This document shows, one piece after another, positions 44,437 to 53,673 of a stretch of DNA of 64,000 bases (within the stretch, counting starts at the first letter, position 1; every line of letters begins with the position of its first letter). Under the pieces are notes generated by a model. The model was not told where the DNA came from. It was given only the letters and a program-made list of their open reading frames with translations, and ran no database searches. Source of the DNA: Haliea sp. GTDB lineage: Bacteria > Pseudomonadota > Gammaproteobacteria > Pseudomonadales > Halieaceae. Both the position numbers and the translations under genes were made by a program. The stretch covers positions 1 through 64,000 of the forward strand of contig NZNC01000005.1 in assembly GCA_002692965.1 (NCBI GenBank). The letters are read 5' to 3'.

Positions 44437-44888
44437 GCGGGGCTGTCGTCCTTGCTCAGGGCTACCGCGTTCATGCAGTAGCGCAGGCCGCTGGGGGGCG
44501 GGCCGTCGGGGAAGACGTGGCCGAGATGGGCGTCACAGCAATTGCAGGTGGTCTCGATCCGCGGGCGCCCCGGGAGCGAGTGATCGGCGTGGTAGGCAAT
44601 CACGTTGTCGGCGACAGGCTGGGTGAAGGAGGGCCAGCCAGTGCCCGACTCGAATTTCTCGCCGCCGTCGAACAGCAGCGTGCCACAACAGACGCAGCGG
44701 TAGTTGCCGGGCTCGAAGCGCGAACACATCTCGTTACTGAAGGGGCGTTCGGTGCCGGCTTGCCGGGTCACCTGAAACTGCTCCTCGCTTAACTGTTGAC
44801 GCCATTCCTCTGCCGACTTTTCCACGCGCTGCGGCGGGGCGGGGTTGCCCTGTTCCGCGATGCGCAAGATAGCGTCCCATGTCAGCAT
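44433..44888 (-). CDS. msrB: peptide-methionine (R)-S-oxide reductase MsrB
   Basis: A 151-residue repair enzyme reducing methionine-R-sulfoxide in proteins. Two CxxC zinc pairs (CVCCGT; CNCCDA), GTGWPSF, HLGHVFPDGPPPSGLRYCMN with the catalytic Cys. The first 30 residues (MLTWDAILRIAEQGNPAPPQ) are less conserved and lack an export signal. A strong AGGAGG ribosome binding site lies before the ATG at 44888. Cotranscribed with the pseudopilin-like lipoprotein, divergent from aidB. Confidence 0.95.
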   Translation of the reverse strand: MLTWDAILRIAEQGNPAPPQRVEKSAEEWRQQLSEEQFQVTRQAGTERPFSNEMCSRFEPGNYRCVCCGTLLFDGGEKFESGTGWPSFTQPVADNVIAYHADHSLPGRPRIETTCNCCDAHLGHVFPDGPPPSGLRYCMNAVALSKDDSPA

Positions 44889-45011
44889 GCTTAGACCTCC
44901 TGTGCCCAGTAACTGGCGGCAGACCGCTCGCACGGGGCCGCTGTGAATGCATTCCGGCGATGTTACCATCGGCGATGCCCGGTCGACACTGGATTATGAG
45001 GCGGAGTTCCC

Positions 45012-46709
45012 ATGTCAGATAATAATAGGCTTCAGGCACCCGGCGCCCCCGCCGAGACCCACCAGGTCTTCAACCAGTCCGTTCCCCTGGAGGACTACAA
45101 CCTGTTCTCCGGTGACACGGCGTTAAAGGAGGGCTTGGCGCGTCACGGCGCGGGCTGGGCGCGGGAGGAGGTGCTGGCCTTCGGTGCGCTGTGCGGGCGG
45201 CGGGAGTGCTGGGAGTGGGGCTTTCTCGCCAACGAGTACCGGCCACAGTTTCGCTCCCACGACCGGCAGGGTTTCCGCGTCGATGAGGTGCGCTACCACG
45301 ATGCCTATCACCAGCTGATGCGCCAGGCCCTGGGTGCCGGCTTGCACAGCGCGCCCTGGTTAGCGCCGGGGGCCGGTGCCCACGTTGCGCGCGCCGCGCG
45401 CTACTACTGCCAGGCCCAGGTTGAATCGGGGCACGGCTGCCCGGTGACCATGACCTTTGCCGCCGTGCCGACGCTGGGCCTGACGCCCGCGGTGGCGGAG
45501 AGCTGGCTGCCGCGGGTGCTGGCGAATGACTACGATCCGCGCAACCTGCATCACAGTGAGAAGTCCGCCGTTACCATCGGCATGGGGATGACCGAAAAAC
45601 AGGGCGGCTCGGACGTTCGCAGCAACACCACCCGGGCCGAGCCCCTGGTGTCCGCGCACAGCGGACCCGGTGCGCGCTACACCCTCTGGGGACACAAGTG
45701 GTTCACCTCGGCGCCCATGTGTGATGCCTTCCTGATGCTGGCGCAGGCGCCGGGTGGCCTGAGCTGCTTCCTGGTGCCGCGCTGGCGCGAGGACGGCGGC
45801 AAGAACCCTGTGCAGGTTCAGCGCCTGAAGAACAAGATGGGCAATGTCTCCAACGCGTCCTCGGAAATCGAACTGCGGGATGCCGAGGGCTGGATGGTGG
45901 GTGAGGAGGGGCGCGGCGTGGCAGCCATCATCGAGATGGTCGCGATGACCCGCTTCGACTGCATGATTGGCTCTGCCGCCGCCCAGCGCCAGTGCGTGGT
46001 GCAGGCCCTCAACCACTGCCGGGGGCGCAGCGCCTTCGGCCGCAGCCTGGACCAGCAGCCCCTGATGCGCAATGTCCTGGCCGACCTGCAGCTCGAGGTG
46101 GAGGGTTCCCTGGCGCTGATGTTGCGCATGGGGGAAGCTCTCGATCGCAGCCTCTCCCCCGGTTCCGATACGCACGAGCGCCACCTCCTGCGGCTGGGTT
46201 TGCCTACTGGCAAATACTGGATTTGCAAGCGCACCCCGCACCTCGCCTATGAAGCGATGGAATGCCTCGGGGGCAACGGCGTGATCGAGGACTTCCTGAC
46301 CGCTCGCCTGTATCGCGATGCGCCGATCAATGCGATCTGGGAGGGTTCGGGCAATGTGCAGGCACTGGATATGCTGCGGGCGCTCGAGCGCAGCCCCGTC
46401 GTGCTCGACGCCTGGCTCGCCGAGCTGGCATCCGAGCAGGGCGCCGATCGGCGACTGGATCAGGCGATCGCGCGTCTCAGGAAGGACTTTGCCGATGACG
46501 ACCAGCGCGAATACCGCGCGCGATACCTGGTAGACCAGCTGGCCCTGACAATGCAGGCGGCCCTGCTGGTACGCAGCGGCAATGTGGCGGTCGCCGAGGC
46601 CTTTATAGCGTCGCGTCTGGCTGGCGAGGGCGGCAGCAGTGTCGGCAGTCTGCCCCGGGGAGTGGACACCGAAGCGCTCATGCGCCGCGCCGATCCGCTG
46701 CAGGACTGA
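45012..46709 (+). CDS. aidB: AidB-like acyl-CoA dehydrogenase family protein
   Basis: A 565-residue flavoprotein matching AidB closely: THQVFNQSVPLEDYNLFSGD at the start, WAREEVLAFGALCG, PVTMTFAAVPTLGL, IGMGMTEKQGGSDVRSNTTR, GHKWFTSAPMCDAFLMLAQA, KNKMGNVSNASSEIEL, TRFDCMIGSAAAQR and EAMECLGGNGVIEDFLTARL. In E. coli AidB is part of the adaptive response to DNA alkylation and binds DNA with weak isovaleryl-CoA dehydrogenase activity. Here no ada/alkA neighbour exists; the gene stands alone, divergent from msrB, behind a GCGGAG ribosome binding site. Confidence 0.92.
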   Translation: MSDNNRLQAPGAPAETHQVFNQSVPLEDYNLFSGDTALKEGLARHGAGWAREEVLAFGALCGRRECWEWGFLANEYRPQFRSHDRQGFRVDEVRYHDAYHQLMRQALGAGLHSAPWLAPGAGAHVARAARYYCQAQVESGHGCPVTMTFAAVPTLGLTPAVAESWLPRVLANDYDPRNLHHSEKSAVTIGMGMTEKQGGSDVRSNTTRAEPLVSAHSGPGARYTLWGHKWFTSAPMCDAFLMLAQAPGGLSCFLVPRWREDGGKNPVQVQRLKNKMGNVSNASSEIELRDAEGWMVGEEGRGVAAIIEMVAMTRFDCMIGSAAAQRQCVVQALNHCRGRSAFGRSLDQQPLMRNVLADLQLEVEGSLALMLRMGEALDRSLSPGSDTHERHLLRLGLPTGKYWICKRTPHLAYEAMECLGGNGVIEDFLTARLYRDAPINAIWEGSGNVQALDMLRALERSPVVLDAWLAELASEQGADRRLDQAIARLRKDFADDDQREYRARYLVDQLALTMQAALLVRSGNVAVAEAFIASRLAGEGGSSVGSLPRGVDTEALMRRADPLQD

Positions 46710-46736
46710 GTAGCCGCAGCCGCGCCATCTCGTCGG

Positions 46737-46773
46737 CGTTGCGTGATTTTTCACGCAACGCTGCAGTATACTG
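46737..46773. promoter_or_regulatory. strong hairpin plus short palindrome before the retropepsin-like operon
   Basis: CGTTGCGTGA (46737-46746), a TTTT loop and TCACGCAACG (46751-46760) form a perfect 10-bp inverted repeat. No T-run follows, so it is unlike a standard terminator of aidB. Immediately after, CAGTATACTG (46764-46773) is itself palindromic and contains TATACT, a good -10 box. The pair may be an operator and promoter for the downstream operon. This is inference from position. Confidence 0.5.
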
Positions 46774-46829
46774 AGGCGATAATCGCGGCTATTGTTCGCG
46801 CGTTTGTCGGGGCTGGAACGGGGACAGGG

Positions 46830-47480
46830 ATGACAACAATGCTCAGGGTTTTCGCCATCGCGGCTACATGTTTTGTAGTCGGGTGTCAGTCGCTCCCCGA
46901 GCCGGTCGCGCAGTCACCCGCCTGTCCGGAGCCCGAGATTCCCGCCTGCCCGCCCTGTGAGATTTTCGAGTGCCCCGAACCCCGGGTGGTCGAGCGGCTG
47001 GTTGTCCAGCCAGCGCCGCCGGTAGAGCCCGAGCAGGCGCGTCCGCGCACCGGGGGCGAGCTGGACCTGCCGATTATTGGCCGTGTGGAGTTCCTGCAGC
47101 TGGAGTATCCCGGGATCCAGCTGGAGGGCTTGATGGATACCGCGGCCGAGCTGACAACCCTGGGCGTGGCCGACATCCAGCTGGTCGAAAAAGACGGTCA
47201 GCAGCATGTGCTGTACGCCCTGACGGACCCGGCGACGGGGGAAGTGCACCCCATGGACAGCCCCCTGCAGCGTCGCGCCACGCTGAAACTGGGGGACGGC
47301 AGCAGTGTGCGCGCCTATATCGTCCGCCTGTGGCTGACCCTCGGGGAAAACCGCGCCCGGGTCGAAGTGGCGCTCTCGGAGCGTACGGACATGCTCGCGC
47401 CGCTGCTGGTCGGGCGCAATTTTCTTACCGACGTTGCGATCGTCGACGTCAGTCAGCGGCATACGCTGGACGCCCTTTGA
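46830..47480 (+). CDS. retropepsin-like (RimB/Zn_protease family) lipoprotein with DTA in place of DTG
   Basis: A 216-residue lipoprotein (FAIAATCFVVGC, Cys about 19) with a Pro/Glu/Cys-rich linker (PACPEPEIPACPPCEIFECP) and a C-terminal retropepsin-like domain. LPIIGRVEFLQLEYPGIQLE, then the expected active-site strand reads LMDTAAELTTLGVADI, followed by RATLKLGDGSSVRAYIVRLW and LLVGRNFLTDVAIVDVS, all typical for the family (PF05618). Residues 103-105 are Asp-Thr-Ala; relatives have Asp-Thr-Gly. Neighbour order (retropepsin, inactive transglutaminase-7TM, RimK-like ligase) is a conserved trio in other Gammaproteobacteria, linked to proposed peptide/glutamate modification of an envelope component. 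Confidence 0.85.
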   Translation: MTTMLRVFAIAATCFVVGCQSLPEPVAQSPACPEPEIPACPPCEIFECPEPRVVERLVVQPAPPVEPEQARPRTGGELDLPIIGRVEFLQLEYPGIQLEGLMDTAAELTTLGVADIQLVEKDGQQHVLYALTDPATGEVHPMDSPLQRRATLKLGDGSSVRAYIVRLWLTLGENRARVEVALSERTDMLAPLLVGRNFLTDVAIVDVSQRHTLDAL

Positions 47481-47504
47481 GCCCCTTCGACAGGAGTCGC
47501 AGGC

Positions 47505-49028
47505 ATGTCTGAATCCCGTTTTCAGGTCGCGCTGGTCGCGGGGCTGATGATCCTGTTTGGTCTGGGTCTGACTGCCTACAAGGTTCTGCGACTGGACCTG
47601 CCGTTGACCCCCGGGGAGTCGCGGGAGGTGTGGACCATTGAGTCCAAGGTCAGCTTCAAGCCCAGCAGCGGGCCCACCTCGGTCGAGTTGCAGCTGCCGG
47701 AGGCCCTGGCTGGCTGGGTAGTGCTGGAGGAGCACTTCGCTTCCTCGGGCTTCGGCTTCACCGTGATCGAGGAGGGGGGGCGCAAGCAGGCCAACTGGAC
47801 GCGCCAGACCCTGGAGCACCCCACCACGCTGTACTACAAGATACAGGCCTACCGCGCCACCCTCGACCAGCTGCCGGGCTACCCCGTGGTGAACCCGGAA
47901 GCGCCGCTGCTGGAGGCCGATCAGCAGGCTGCCATGGAGCGCCTGATAGCCGATCTCCAGGAGCGTTCCACGGATGTGGAGAGTTTCACGCGCCTGCTGA
48001 TCCAGGAGCTGGCTCAGCCGGAGCCGCGCCAGGACGCGGAATTTCTCCTGGGTACCTACCAGGGGAATGCCACCCGCGTGTTGCTCGATACGCTGGCCCT
48101 GGCGGCCATTCCCTCGCATACGGTGCGCGGAATACGCCTGCAGGATGGCCGGCGCCGCCAGACCCTGACTGCCCTGCTGGAAGTGCACACTGGCGCGGGA
48201 TGGCTGTTGCTCGACCCGCACACGGGTGTCAGTGGCATGCCGGAGGACTTCTTCCCCTGGCAGCGGGGCGAGGGCACCGTGCTGCGTGTGGTGGGTGGGC
48301 GCGATTCCAGCCTGGAGTTCGCGCTTCTGCGCAACAGCCTGTCGGCGAAAACCGTGGTCAGCATGGAGCAGCGCAGCGAGGATTTCGCCCTGCTGGACTT
48401 CTCCATCTACGCCCTGCCGGTCGAGCAGCAGGGCATTTTCAAGGGCATCCTGCTGCTGCCGGTCGCCGCTCTGGTCGTGGTGCTGATGCGCATCCTGGTG
48501 GGCATCAGCACCTCCGGGACCTTCATGCCGATCCTGATTGCCCTGGCCTTCCTGCAGACCACGCTGTGGGTGGGGCTGGCGATATTCCTGTCCCTGGTCA
48601 GTGTGGGCCTGTGGATACGCTCCTGGCTGAGCCACCTCAACCTGTTGCTGGTGGCGCGTGTGTCGGCCGTGGTCATCGTGGTGATTCTGCTGATGGCGAC
48701 CCTGGCAGTGCTCAGCTATAAGATGGGCCTCGACCAGGCACTGACGGTTACCTTTTTCCCCACCATTATACTGTCCTGGACGATTGAACGCATGTCGATT
48801 CTCTGGGAGGAGGAGGGACCGCGGGAGGTGGTCAAGCAGGGTGGCGGCAGCCTCCTGGTGGCGGTGCTGGCCTACCTGGTGATGTCGGCGCCCCTGGTGG
48901 CGCACCTGACATTCAACTTCCCCGAGCTCCTGATCAGTCTGCTTGGGGTGATTCTGCTGCTCGGCAAGTACACTGGCTACCGCCTCTCCGAGCTCTACCG
49001 CTTCCGTGACCTGGCGAACTCGAAATGA
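47505..49028 (+). CDS. inactive transglutaminase-like protein fused to seven transmembrane helices
   Basis: A 507-residue membrane protein: N-terminal helix (VALVAGLMILFGLGLTAYKV), a periplasmic region of about 230 residues with a degenerate transglutaminase core (GTYQGNATRVLLDTLALAAI; TALLEVHTGAGWLLLDPHTG), then about seven helices from residue 300 (GILLLPVAALVVVLMRILVG; TFMPILIALAFLQTTLWVGL; LLISLLGVILL-like end). The nucleophilic Cys position near GNATR is not a Cys, fitting an inactive domain. It is the UUP1-type member of the trio and ends with ATGA overlapping the RimK-like gene. Confidence 0.88.
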   Translation: MSESRFQVALVAGLMILFGLGLTAYKVLRLDLPLTPGESREVWTIESKVSFKPSSGPTSVELQLPEALAGWVVLEEHFASSGFGFTVIEEGGRKQANWTRQTLEHPTTLYYKIQAYRATLDQLPGYPVVNPEAPLLEADQQAAMERLIADLQERSTDVESFTRLLIQELAQPEPRQDAEFLLGTYQGNATRVLLDTLALAAIPSHTVRGIRLQDGRRRQTLTALLEVHTGAGWLLLDPHTGVSGMPEDFFPWQRGEGTVLRVVGGRDSSLEFALLRNSLSAKTVVSMEQRSEDFALLDFSIYALPVEQQGIFKGILLLPVAALVVVLMRILVGISTSGTFMPILIALAFLQTTLWVGLAIFLSLVSVGLWIRSWLSHLNLLLVARVSAVVIVVILLMATLAVLSYKMGLDQALTVTFFPTIILSWTIERMSILWEEEGPREVVKQGGGSLLVAVLAYLVMSAPLVAHLTFNFPELLISLLGVILLLGKYTGYRLSELYRFRDLANSK

Positions 49029-50002
49029 TCCGCCTGGTTTCACCGTCCACACTGCGGCGCCACGGCATCCTGGGGATGAATCGGCGCAATATCAGTTTCA
49101 TCAGTGCCTGGAACGAGCGGCGTAACTACCCCCTGGTGGACAACAAACTGCTGACCAAGACGGCGGCGCTGGACCGCGGCATTCCAACGCCCGAGCTCTA
49201 CGGCGTGATTGACCACCAGTTTCAGATCGCACGCATGGTGGATGACCTCATGGATCGCCAGGGCTTCGTCATCAAACCGGTACAGGGCAGCGGCGGCAAG
49301 GGCATCCTGGTGGTGGTGGGGCGCGAGGGCGAGGGTTTCGTCAAGTCGAGTGGGGCCGTGATCGATGCGAGCGATCTGCGCCGGCACACCTCGAATATTC
49401 TCGCCGGCCTCTACAGTCTCGGCGGGCGCAATGACTTCGCCATGATCGAGGCGCTGATCGACTTCAATCCCTACCTCGCCCAGTTCAGTTACGAAGGGGT
49501 GCCCGACGTTCGCGTCATCGTATTCCGCGGCGTGCCGGTGATGGCGATGATCCGCTGTGCCACCCATGCCTCGGATGGCAAGGCCAACCTGCACCAGGGC
49601 GCGGTGGGAGTGGGCATTGATATCGGCACCGGGCGCAGTATCGCCGCCGTGCAACACGGGCGGCTGGTGACCAGCCACCCGGATACCGGCGCCAGCTTCC
49701 GCGAGCTGGAGTTGCCGGACTGGGAGGCAATCCTCGACCTTGCGGCGAGCTGTGCCGAAATGACCGGCCTCGGTTACCTGGGGGCGGATATTGTCCTCGA
49801 TCGCCAGCGTGGCCCGATGTTGCTCGAGCTGAATGCACGCCCGGGCCTGGCCATCCAGGTCGCCAACCAGGAGGGCCTGGTACACCGGCTGCAGGTTGCC
49901 TCGCGGATTGCCGACGAGGCGGCGGGCCACGAGGAACGCATTCGCCTGGCCCGCGAGACGTTTCATCGGCCGGAGCCGGTTTTCGAGTCCGTGGGTAGCT
50001 GA
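49025..50002 (+). CDS. RimK-like ATP-grasp ligase (alpha-L-glutamate ligase-like)
   Basis: A 325-residue ATP-grasp enzyme: nucleotide-binding RQGFVIKPVQGSGGKGILVV, NDFAMIEALIDFNPYLAQFS, DVRVIVFRGVPVMAMIRCAT, and Mg-binding MLLELNARPGLAIQVANQEG. It would ligate an amino acid such as glutamate to a carboxylate of an unknown target. The 7TM protein and the retropepsin-like protein could sense, accept or trim that product. This division of roles has been proposed from gene context and is not proven. Confidence 0.88.
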   Translation: MIRLVSPSTLRRHGILGMNRRNISFISAWNERRNYPLVDNKLLTKTAALDRGIPTPELYGVIDHQFQIARMVDDLMDRQGFVIKPVQGSGGKGILVVVGREGEGFVKSSGAVIDASDLRRHTSNILAGLYSLGGRNDFAMIEALIDFNPYLAQFSYEGVPDVRVIVFRGVPVMAMIRCATHASDGKANLHQGAVGVGIDIGTGRSIAAVQHGRLVTSHPDTGASFRELELPDWEAILDLAASCAEMTGLGYLGADIVLDRQRGPMLLELNARPGLAIQVANQEGLVHRLQVASRIADEAAGHEERIRLARETFHRPEPVFESVGS

Positions 50003-50118
50003 GCTTTCGCTTGCATTAGCGGGGCTTTCGCGTAACATGCCGGGCTTCGCACGCGCTGGCCGTGCCGTTCCCCGTCAGCATTCCCCCGTACACTTTTCAC
50101 CTCTGGAATTGCTGATTC

Positions 50119-51444
50119 ATGACATTTGCTTCCCTCGGACTCTCCGACAGTCTGCTGCGCGCTATTGCCGAGCAGGGCTACGACACTCCCTCTCCCGTGC
50201 AGGCCAAGGCCATCCCGCTGGTGCTCGCCGGCCGCGATCTGATGGCCGCTGCCCAGACCGGTACCGGCAAGACGGCTGCCTTTACCCTGCCGCTGTTGCA
50301 GCGCCTTGATGGCGGCCAGCCCGCCGCCCGGGGCCGCTGTCGGGCCCTGGTGCTGGCGCCCACCCGCGAGCTGGCCGCCCAGGTGCACGAGAACATCCGC
50401 AACTATGGTCGCCACCTGCGCCTCCGCTCCGCCGTGGTTTTCGGTGGCGTCAATATCAACCCGCAGATCTCGCGTCTGCGCGACGGTGTGGATGTCCTGG
50501 TGGCCACGCCCGGTCGCCTGCTCGACCTGCACGGACAGGGTGTGGTCAAATTTGATGACCTGGAAATCCTGGTCTTCGATGAAGCCGACCGCATGCTCGA
50601 CATGGGTTTTATCCACGACATTCGCCGCATCGTGCGCCTGATCCCGGAGCAGCGTCAGACGCTGATGTTTTCCGCGACTTTCTCCCGGGAAATCCGCGAG
50701 CTTTCCGGTGGCTATCTGCGCGACCCGGCCCAGGTGGAAGTCAGTCCGGCGAATGCCACCGCGGATACCGTCGAGCAGTGGGTCTACCCGGTGGACAAGC
50801 AGCGCAAGGCGGCACTGCTGTGCCACCTGGTGAACGAGGAGCGCTGGGAGCAGGTGCTGGTGTTTACCCGGACCAAACACGGTGCCAACAAGCTCAGCCA
50901 GCAGCTGGAGAAGGCCGGTATTCGCGCCGCGCCGATTCACGGCAATAAAAGCCAGAATGCGCGGACCCGTGCCCTGGGGGACTTCAAGAGTGGCCGGATC
51001 CAGGCCCTGGTGGCGACGGATATCGCCGCCCGCGGCCTCGACATCGACCAGCTGCCCCAGGTGGTTAACTTCGACCTGCCGAATATCGCCGAGGATTACG
51101 TCCACCGCATCGGCCGCACTGGCCGCGCCGGGGCCTCGGGCCGCGCCTATTCCCTGGTCAGTGCCGACGAGGCGGATTTCCTCGCCGGCATCGAACGCCT
51201 GATTCGCAAGCGCCTGCCGCGGGAGGAAATCCCCGGTTTCGAGGCGGAACATGTCGTGCCCGAGGGCCGCGTCAGCCCCGCCGGCCGCCCGCGCAGTAAT
51301 GGCAACGGGAACGGCAATGGCCAGCGCCGCCAGGGCGCGCCGCGCGGCGATGCAGCCGGGCGGCCCGGTGGCGAGGGCAACGGTCGCCGTCGCCGTCGCG
51401 GCGGTCAGGGTCGCGGAGCTGCGGGACCCCGTCCGGCGCGATAG
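50119..51444 (+). CDS. rhlE: DEAD-box RNA helicase RhlE
   Basis: A 441-residue helicase: Q motif [20 protein letters not shown], Walker [37 protein letters not shown], and [10 protein letters not shown]. The tail after residue 380 is Gly/Asn/Arg-rich ([23 protein letters not shown]), an RNA-binding extension as in RhlE proteins, involved in ribosome assembly and RNA turnover. The 116-base gap before the ATG shows no gene. Confidence 0.92.
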   Translation: MTFASLGLSDSLLRAIAEQGYDTPSPVQAKAIPLVLAGRDLMAAAQTGTGKTAAFTLPLLQRLDGGQPAARGRCRALVLAPTRELAAQVHENIRNYGRHLRLRSAVVFGGVNINPQISRLRDGVDVLVATPGRLLDLHGQGVVKFDDLEILVFDEADRMLDMGFIHDIRRIVRLIPEQRQTLMFSATFSREIRELSGGYLRDPAQVEVSPANATADTVEQWVYPVDKQRKAALLCHLVNEERWEQVLVFTRTKHGANKLSQQLEKAGIRAAPIHGNKSQNARTRALGDFKSGRIQALVATDIAARGLDIDQLPQVVNFDLPNIAEDYVHRIGRTGRAGASGRAYSLVSADEADFLAGIERLIRKRLPREEIPGFEAEHVVPEGRVSPAGRPRSNGNGNGNGQRRQGAPRGDAAGRPGGEGNGRRRRRGGQGRGAAGPRPAR

Positions 51445-51522
51445 CTCACGCGATGCTTGCGTCGCCGGCAGCTTCCTGCAATGCTGAAGTGAACAACGAT
51501 AACTTCGCTGCAGGGTGCTGCC

Positions 51523-53265
51523 ATGCCCACACCGCCATCTCTGAGCCGCCGTGCCCTGGTCAAGGGCGTGGCCGCGGCTTCACTGTTGCCCCTGCTGGGC
51601 GCCAATCTGCTGGCTTGTTCCGACAGCGGGGGTAGCCGCAGCGAACCCGATGTTCCCTTGCCTCCGCCCGGTGTTGCCGCCCGTTTTGAGCACGGCGTGG
51701 CCTCCGGCGATCCGCTCTCCGATCGTGTGATTCTCTGGACCCGCGCCACCCCCGAGGCCGAAGGCTTCGTCGAAGTGGCCTGGGAGCTGGCGGAGGACGC
51801 GGAATTTTCACGCGGGCTGCGCAGCGGCCGCGGGCGCACCGATGCAGCGGTTGATTTTACCGTCAAGGTGGATGTCGACGGCCTGGCCCCGGCCACGCAG
51901 TATTACTACCGCTTCCGCGTCGGCGAGCGCGTCTCCCCGGTCGGCAGGACCCGTACCGCGCCCCTGGGCAGCGTGCCGGCGGCGACCTTCGCCGTCGTCT
52001 CCTGCTCCAACTACCCGGCGGGGTATTTCCATGTCTACCGCGAGGTCGCGGTGCGTGAGGTGGATGCGGTACTGCATCTCGGCGACTACCTCTACGAGTA
52101 CGCGCCGGGGGAATACGCCAGTGCCAGTGCGGAGGCGCTGGGGCGGGTGGTTGACCCACCCTCGGAGCTGTTCTCTCTCGCGGATTACCGTCGCCGTTAC
52201 GCCCAGTACCGTGGCGACGGCGACCTGCAGGCGGCGCACGCGGCCCATCCCTTCATTGTGGTCTGGGACGATCACGAGATTGCCAACGATACCTGGCGGG
52301 AGGGTGCGGAAAATCACGGTGCCGGTGAAGGTGCGTTCTCCGCGCGGCGCGCTGCGGCGATTCAGGCCTGGTATGAATGGTTGCCGGTGCGACCACCGAC
52401 TGAGGTCGCGGAAATCATCTACCGTCGTCAGCCCTGGGGCGATTTGCTGGACCTGCTCATGCTGGATACCCGCGTGGTGGCGCGGGACCGGCAGTTCACC
52501 TACGCCGAACTCGCCAGCGGCGGCTCCATCGATGTGGCGACTACCCGCTCGGCGATCGCCGATGCGCGGCGCAGCCTGCTCGGGGATACTCAGCTGTCCT
52601 GGCTGCGCGAACAACTATCCGCCTCGGCTGCCCGCTGGCAGGTGCTGGGCCAGCAGGTGCTGATGGGGCGCTACTGGCTCCCGGCGCCGATCATGGAAGC
52701 GCTGGATCCCACGCTGGCAGACGGAAACGCCCTGCAGGCGGGCACCGCCGCGGTACTCGCCGCCGTGGAAGCGCGCAATACCCCGGAGGCCCAGCGGACC
52801 CCGGAACAACAGGCCCTGCTGGACTCGGCCGTGCCCTACAACCTGGATGCCTGGGACGGTTACGCGGCGGAACGCGATGCGCTCTTGCGTTTCGCCGCCG
52901 ACCTCGGTTCGCGGCTGGTGGTGCTGGCGGGGGATACCCACAATGCCTGGAGCTCCCAGCTGCGCACGCCCGAAGGGACAGTGGCAGGGGTCGAGTTTGC
53001 CACGCCGAGCGTCACCTCACCGGGGCTGGAGGCGGTGCTCGGGGAGGATGCGGCGGCCCTGTTCGCCCCGCTGATGACGACGCTGGTGGACGATCTGGTC
53101 TACGCGGACTTCTCCCGCCGCGGCTTTCTCACCGTGCGCTTTACACCCGAGGCTGTGGAGGCACAATGGCGCTACGTGTCCGATATCCGCGAGTCCGGCT
53201 ACCAGCTGAACGCGCAGGCGGAGCGCAGCTTTACGGTCCGCCGTGACGACCTGCGTCTGGTCTGA
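51523..53265 (+). CDS. phoD: PhoD-family alkaline phosphatase, Tat-exported
   Basis: A 580-residue phosphodiesterase/phosphatase releasing phosphate from organic esters outside the inner membrane. The N-terminus LSRRALVKGVAAASLLPLLG is a twin-arginine signal and ends LLAC, so it may be a Tat lipoprotein. PhoD N-domain: FEHGVASGDPLSDRVILWTR. Catalytic domain: VVSCSNYPAGYFHVYREVA, DAVLHLGDYLYEYAPGEY, VVWDDHEIANDTW, LMLDTRVVARDR and VVLAGDTHNAWSSQL, including the Asp/His/Cys/Arg ligands for Fe and Ca. Stands alone; no Pho box was recognised upstream. Confidence 0.93.
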   Translation: MPTPPSLSRRALVKGVAAASLLPLLGANLLACSDSGGSRSEPDVPLPPPGVAARFEHGVASGDPLSDRVILWTRATPEAEGFVEVAWELAEDAEFSRGLRSGRGRTDAAVDFTVKVDVDGLAPATQYYYRFRVGERVSPVGRTRTAPLGSVPAATFAVVSCSNYPAGYFHVYREVAVREVDAVLHLGDYLYEYAPGEYASASAEALGRVVDPPSELFSLADYRRRYAQYRGDGDLQAAHAAHPFIVVWDDHEIANDTWREGAENHGAGEGAFSARRAAAIQAWYEWLPVRPPTEVAEIIYRRQPWGDLLDLLMLDTRVVARDRQFTYAELASGGSIDVATTRSAIADARRSLLGDTQLSWLREQLSASAARWQVLGQQVLMGRYWLPAPIMEALDPTLADGNALQAGTAAVLAAVEARNTPEAQRTPEQQALLDSAVPYNLDAWDGYAAERDALLRFAADLGSRLVVLAGDTHNAWSSQLRTPEGTVAGVEFATPSVTSPGLEAVLGEDAAALFAPLMTTLVDDLVYADFSRRGFLTVRFTPEAVEAQWRYVSDIRESGYQLNAQAERSFTVRRDDLRLV

Positions 53266-53316
53266 GTTGCCGTTGGCCGCGTATCGACACCAAACAGGCA
53301 TCCAGGAGGTATTGAA

Positions 53317-53673
53317 GTGATAGTCAGGTTGTTTTGCGTGGCCGCGGTGTTGTCCGCCCTCGCGGGCTGTGCCCAGTATGAAAACCGGCGCGGGGTGGAG
53401 GTGGCCTGGGATGCCGCCGCCGTAGCCGACTTCCGTCGCGGCGAGACCACCCGGCAGGAAGTGATGTCGCGACTGGGCCCGCCCTCCCAGTTGATTGCCC
53501 TGGAAGATGAAACCGTCCTCTACTATCTGCTGGAGCAGTCCCGCGGCGACGGCCTGGTGCTGATTCTCTACAACCGCATGCAGATCGATACCCGCTACGA
53601 CCGTGCGGTGTTCTTCTTTGATGACGATGACCGCCTGGTCGATTTCGCAACCCACGTCACCCCCCGGACATGA
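53317..53673 (+). CDS. small BamE/SmpA-like lipoprotein
   Basis: A 118-residue lipoprotein: signal LFCVAAVLSALAGC, then a compact domain with DFRRGETTRQEVMSRLGPPS, which resembles the G-x-T-xx-E-V-xxx-LG-x-P motif of BamE/SmpA, and strands YYLLEQSRGDGLVLILYN, RAVFFFDDDDRLVDFATHV. Too short and different to call BamE itself. GTG start at 53317, AGGAGG in front. The next gene starts in its last four bases (ATGA). Confidence 0.75.
   Translation: MIVRLFCVAAVLSALAGCAQYENRRGVEVAWDAAAVADFRRGETTRQEVMSRLGPPSQLIALEDETVLYYLLEQSRGDGLVLILYNRMQIDTRYDRAVFFFDDDDRLVDFATHVTPRT

Noticed and set aside
46914-49052. Very long open frame antisense to the retropepsin-7TM genes, and similar frames antisense to oppA, ABC ATPase, TonB receptors, suf and gap genes
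   Set aside because: They mirror the codon bias of high-GC genes on the other strand, lack recognisable domains and overlap clearly conserved proteins.
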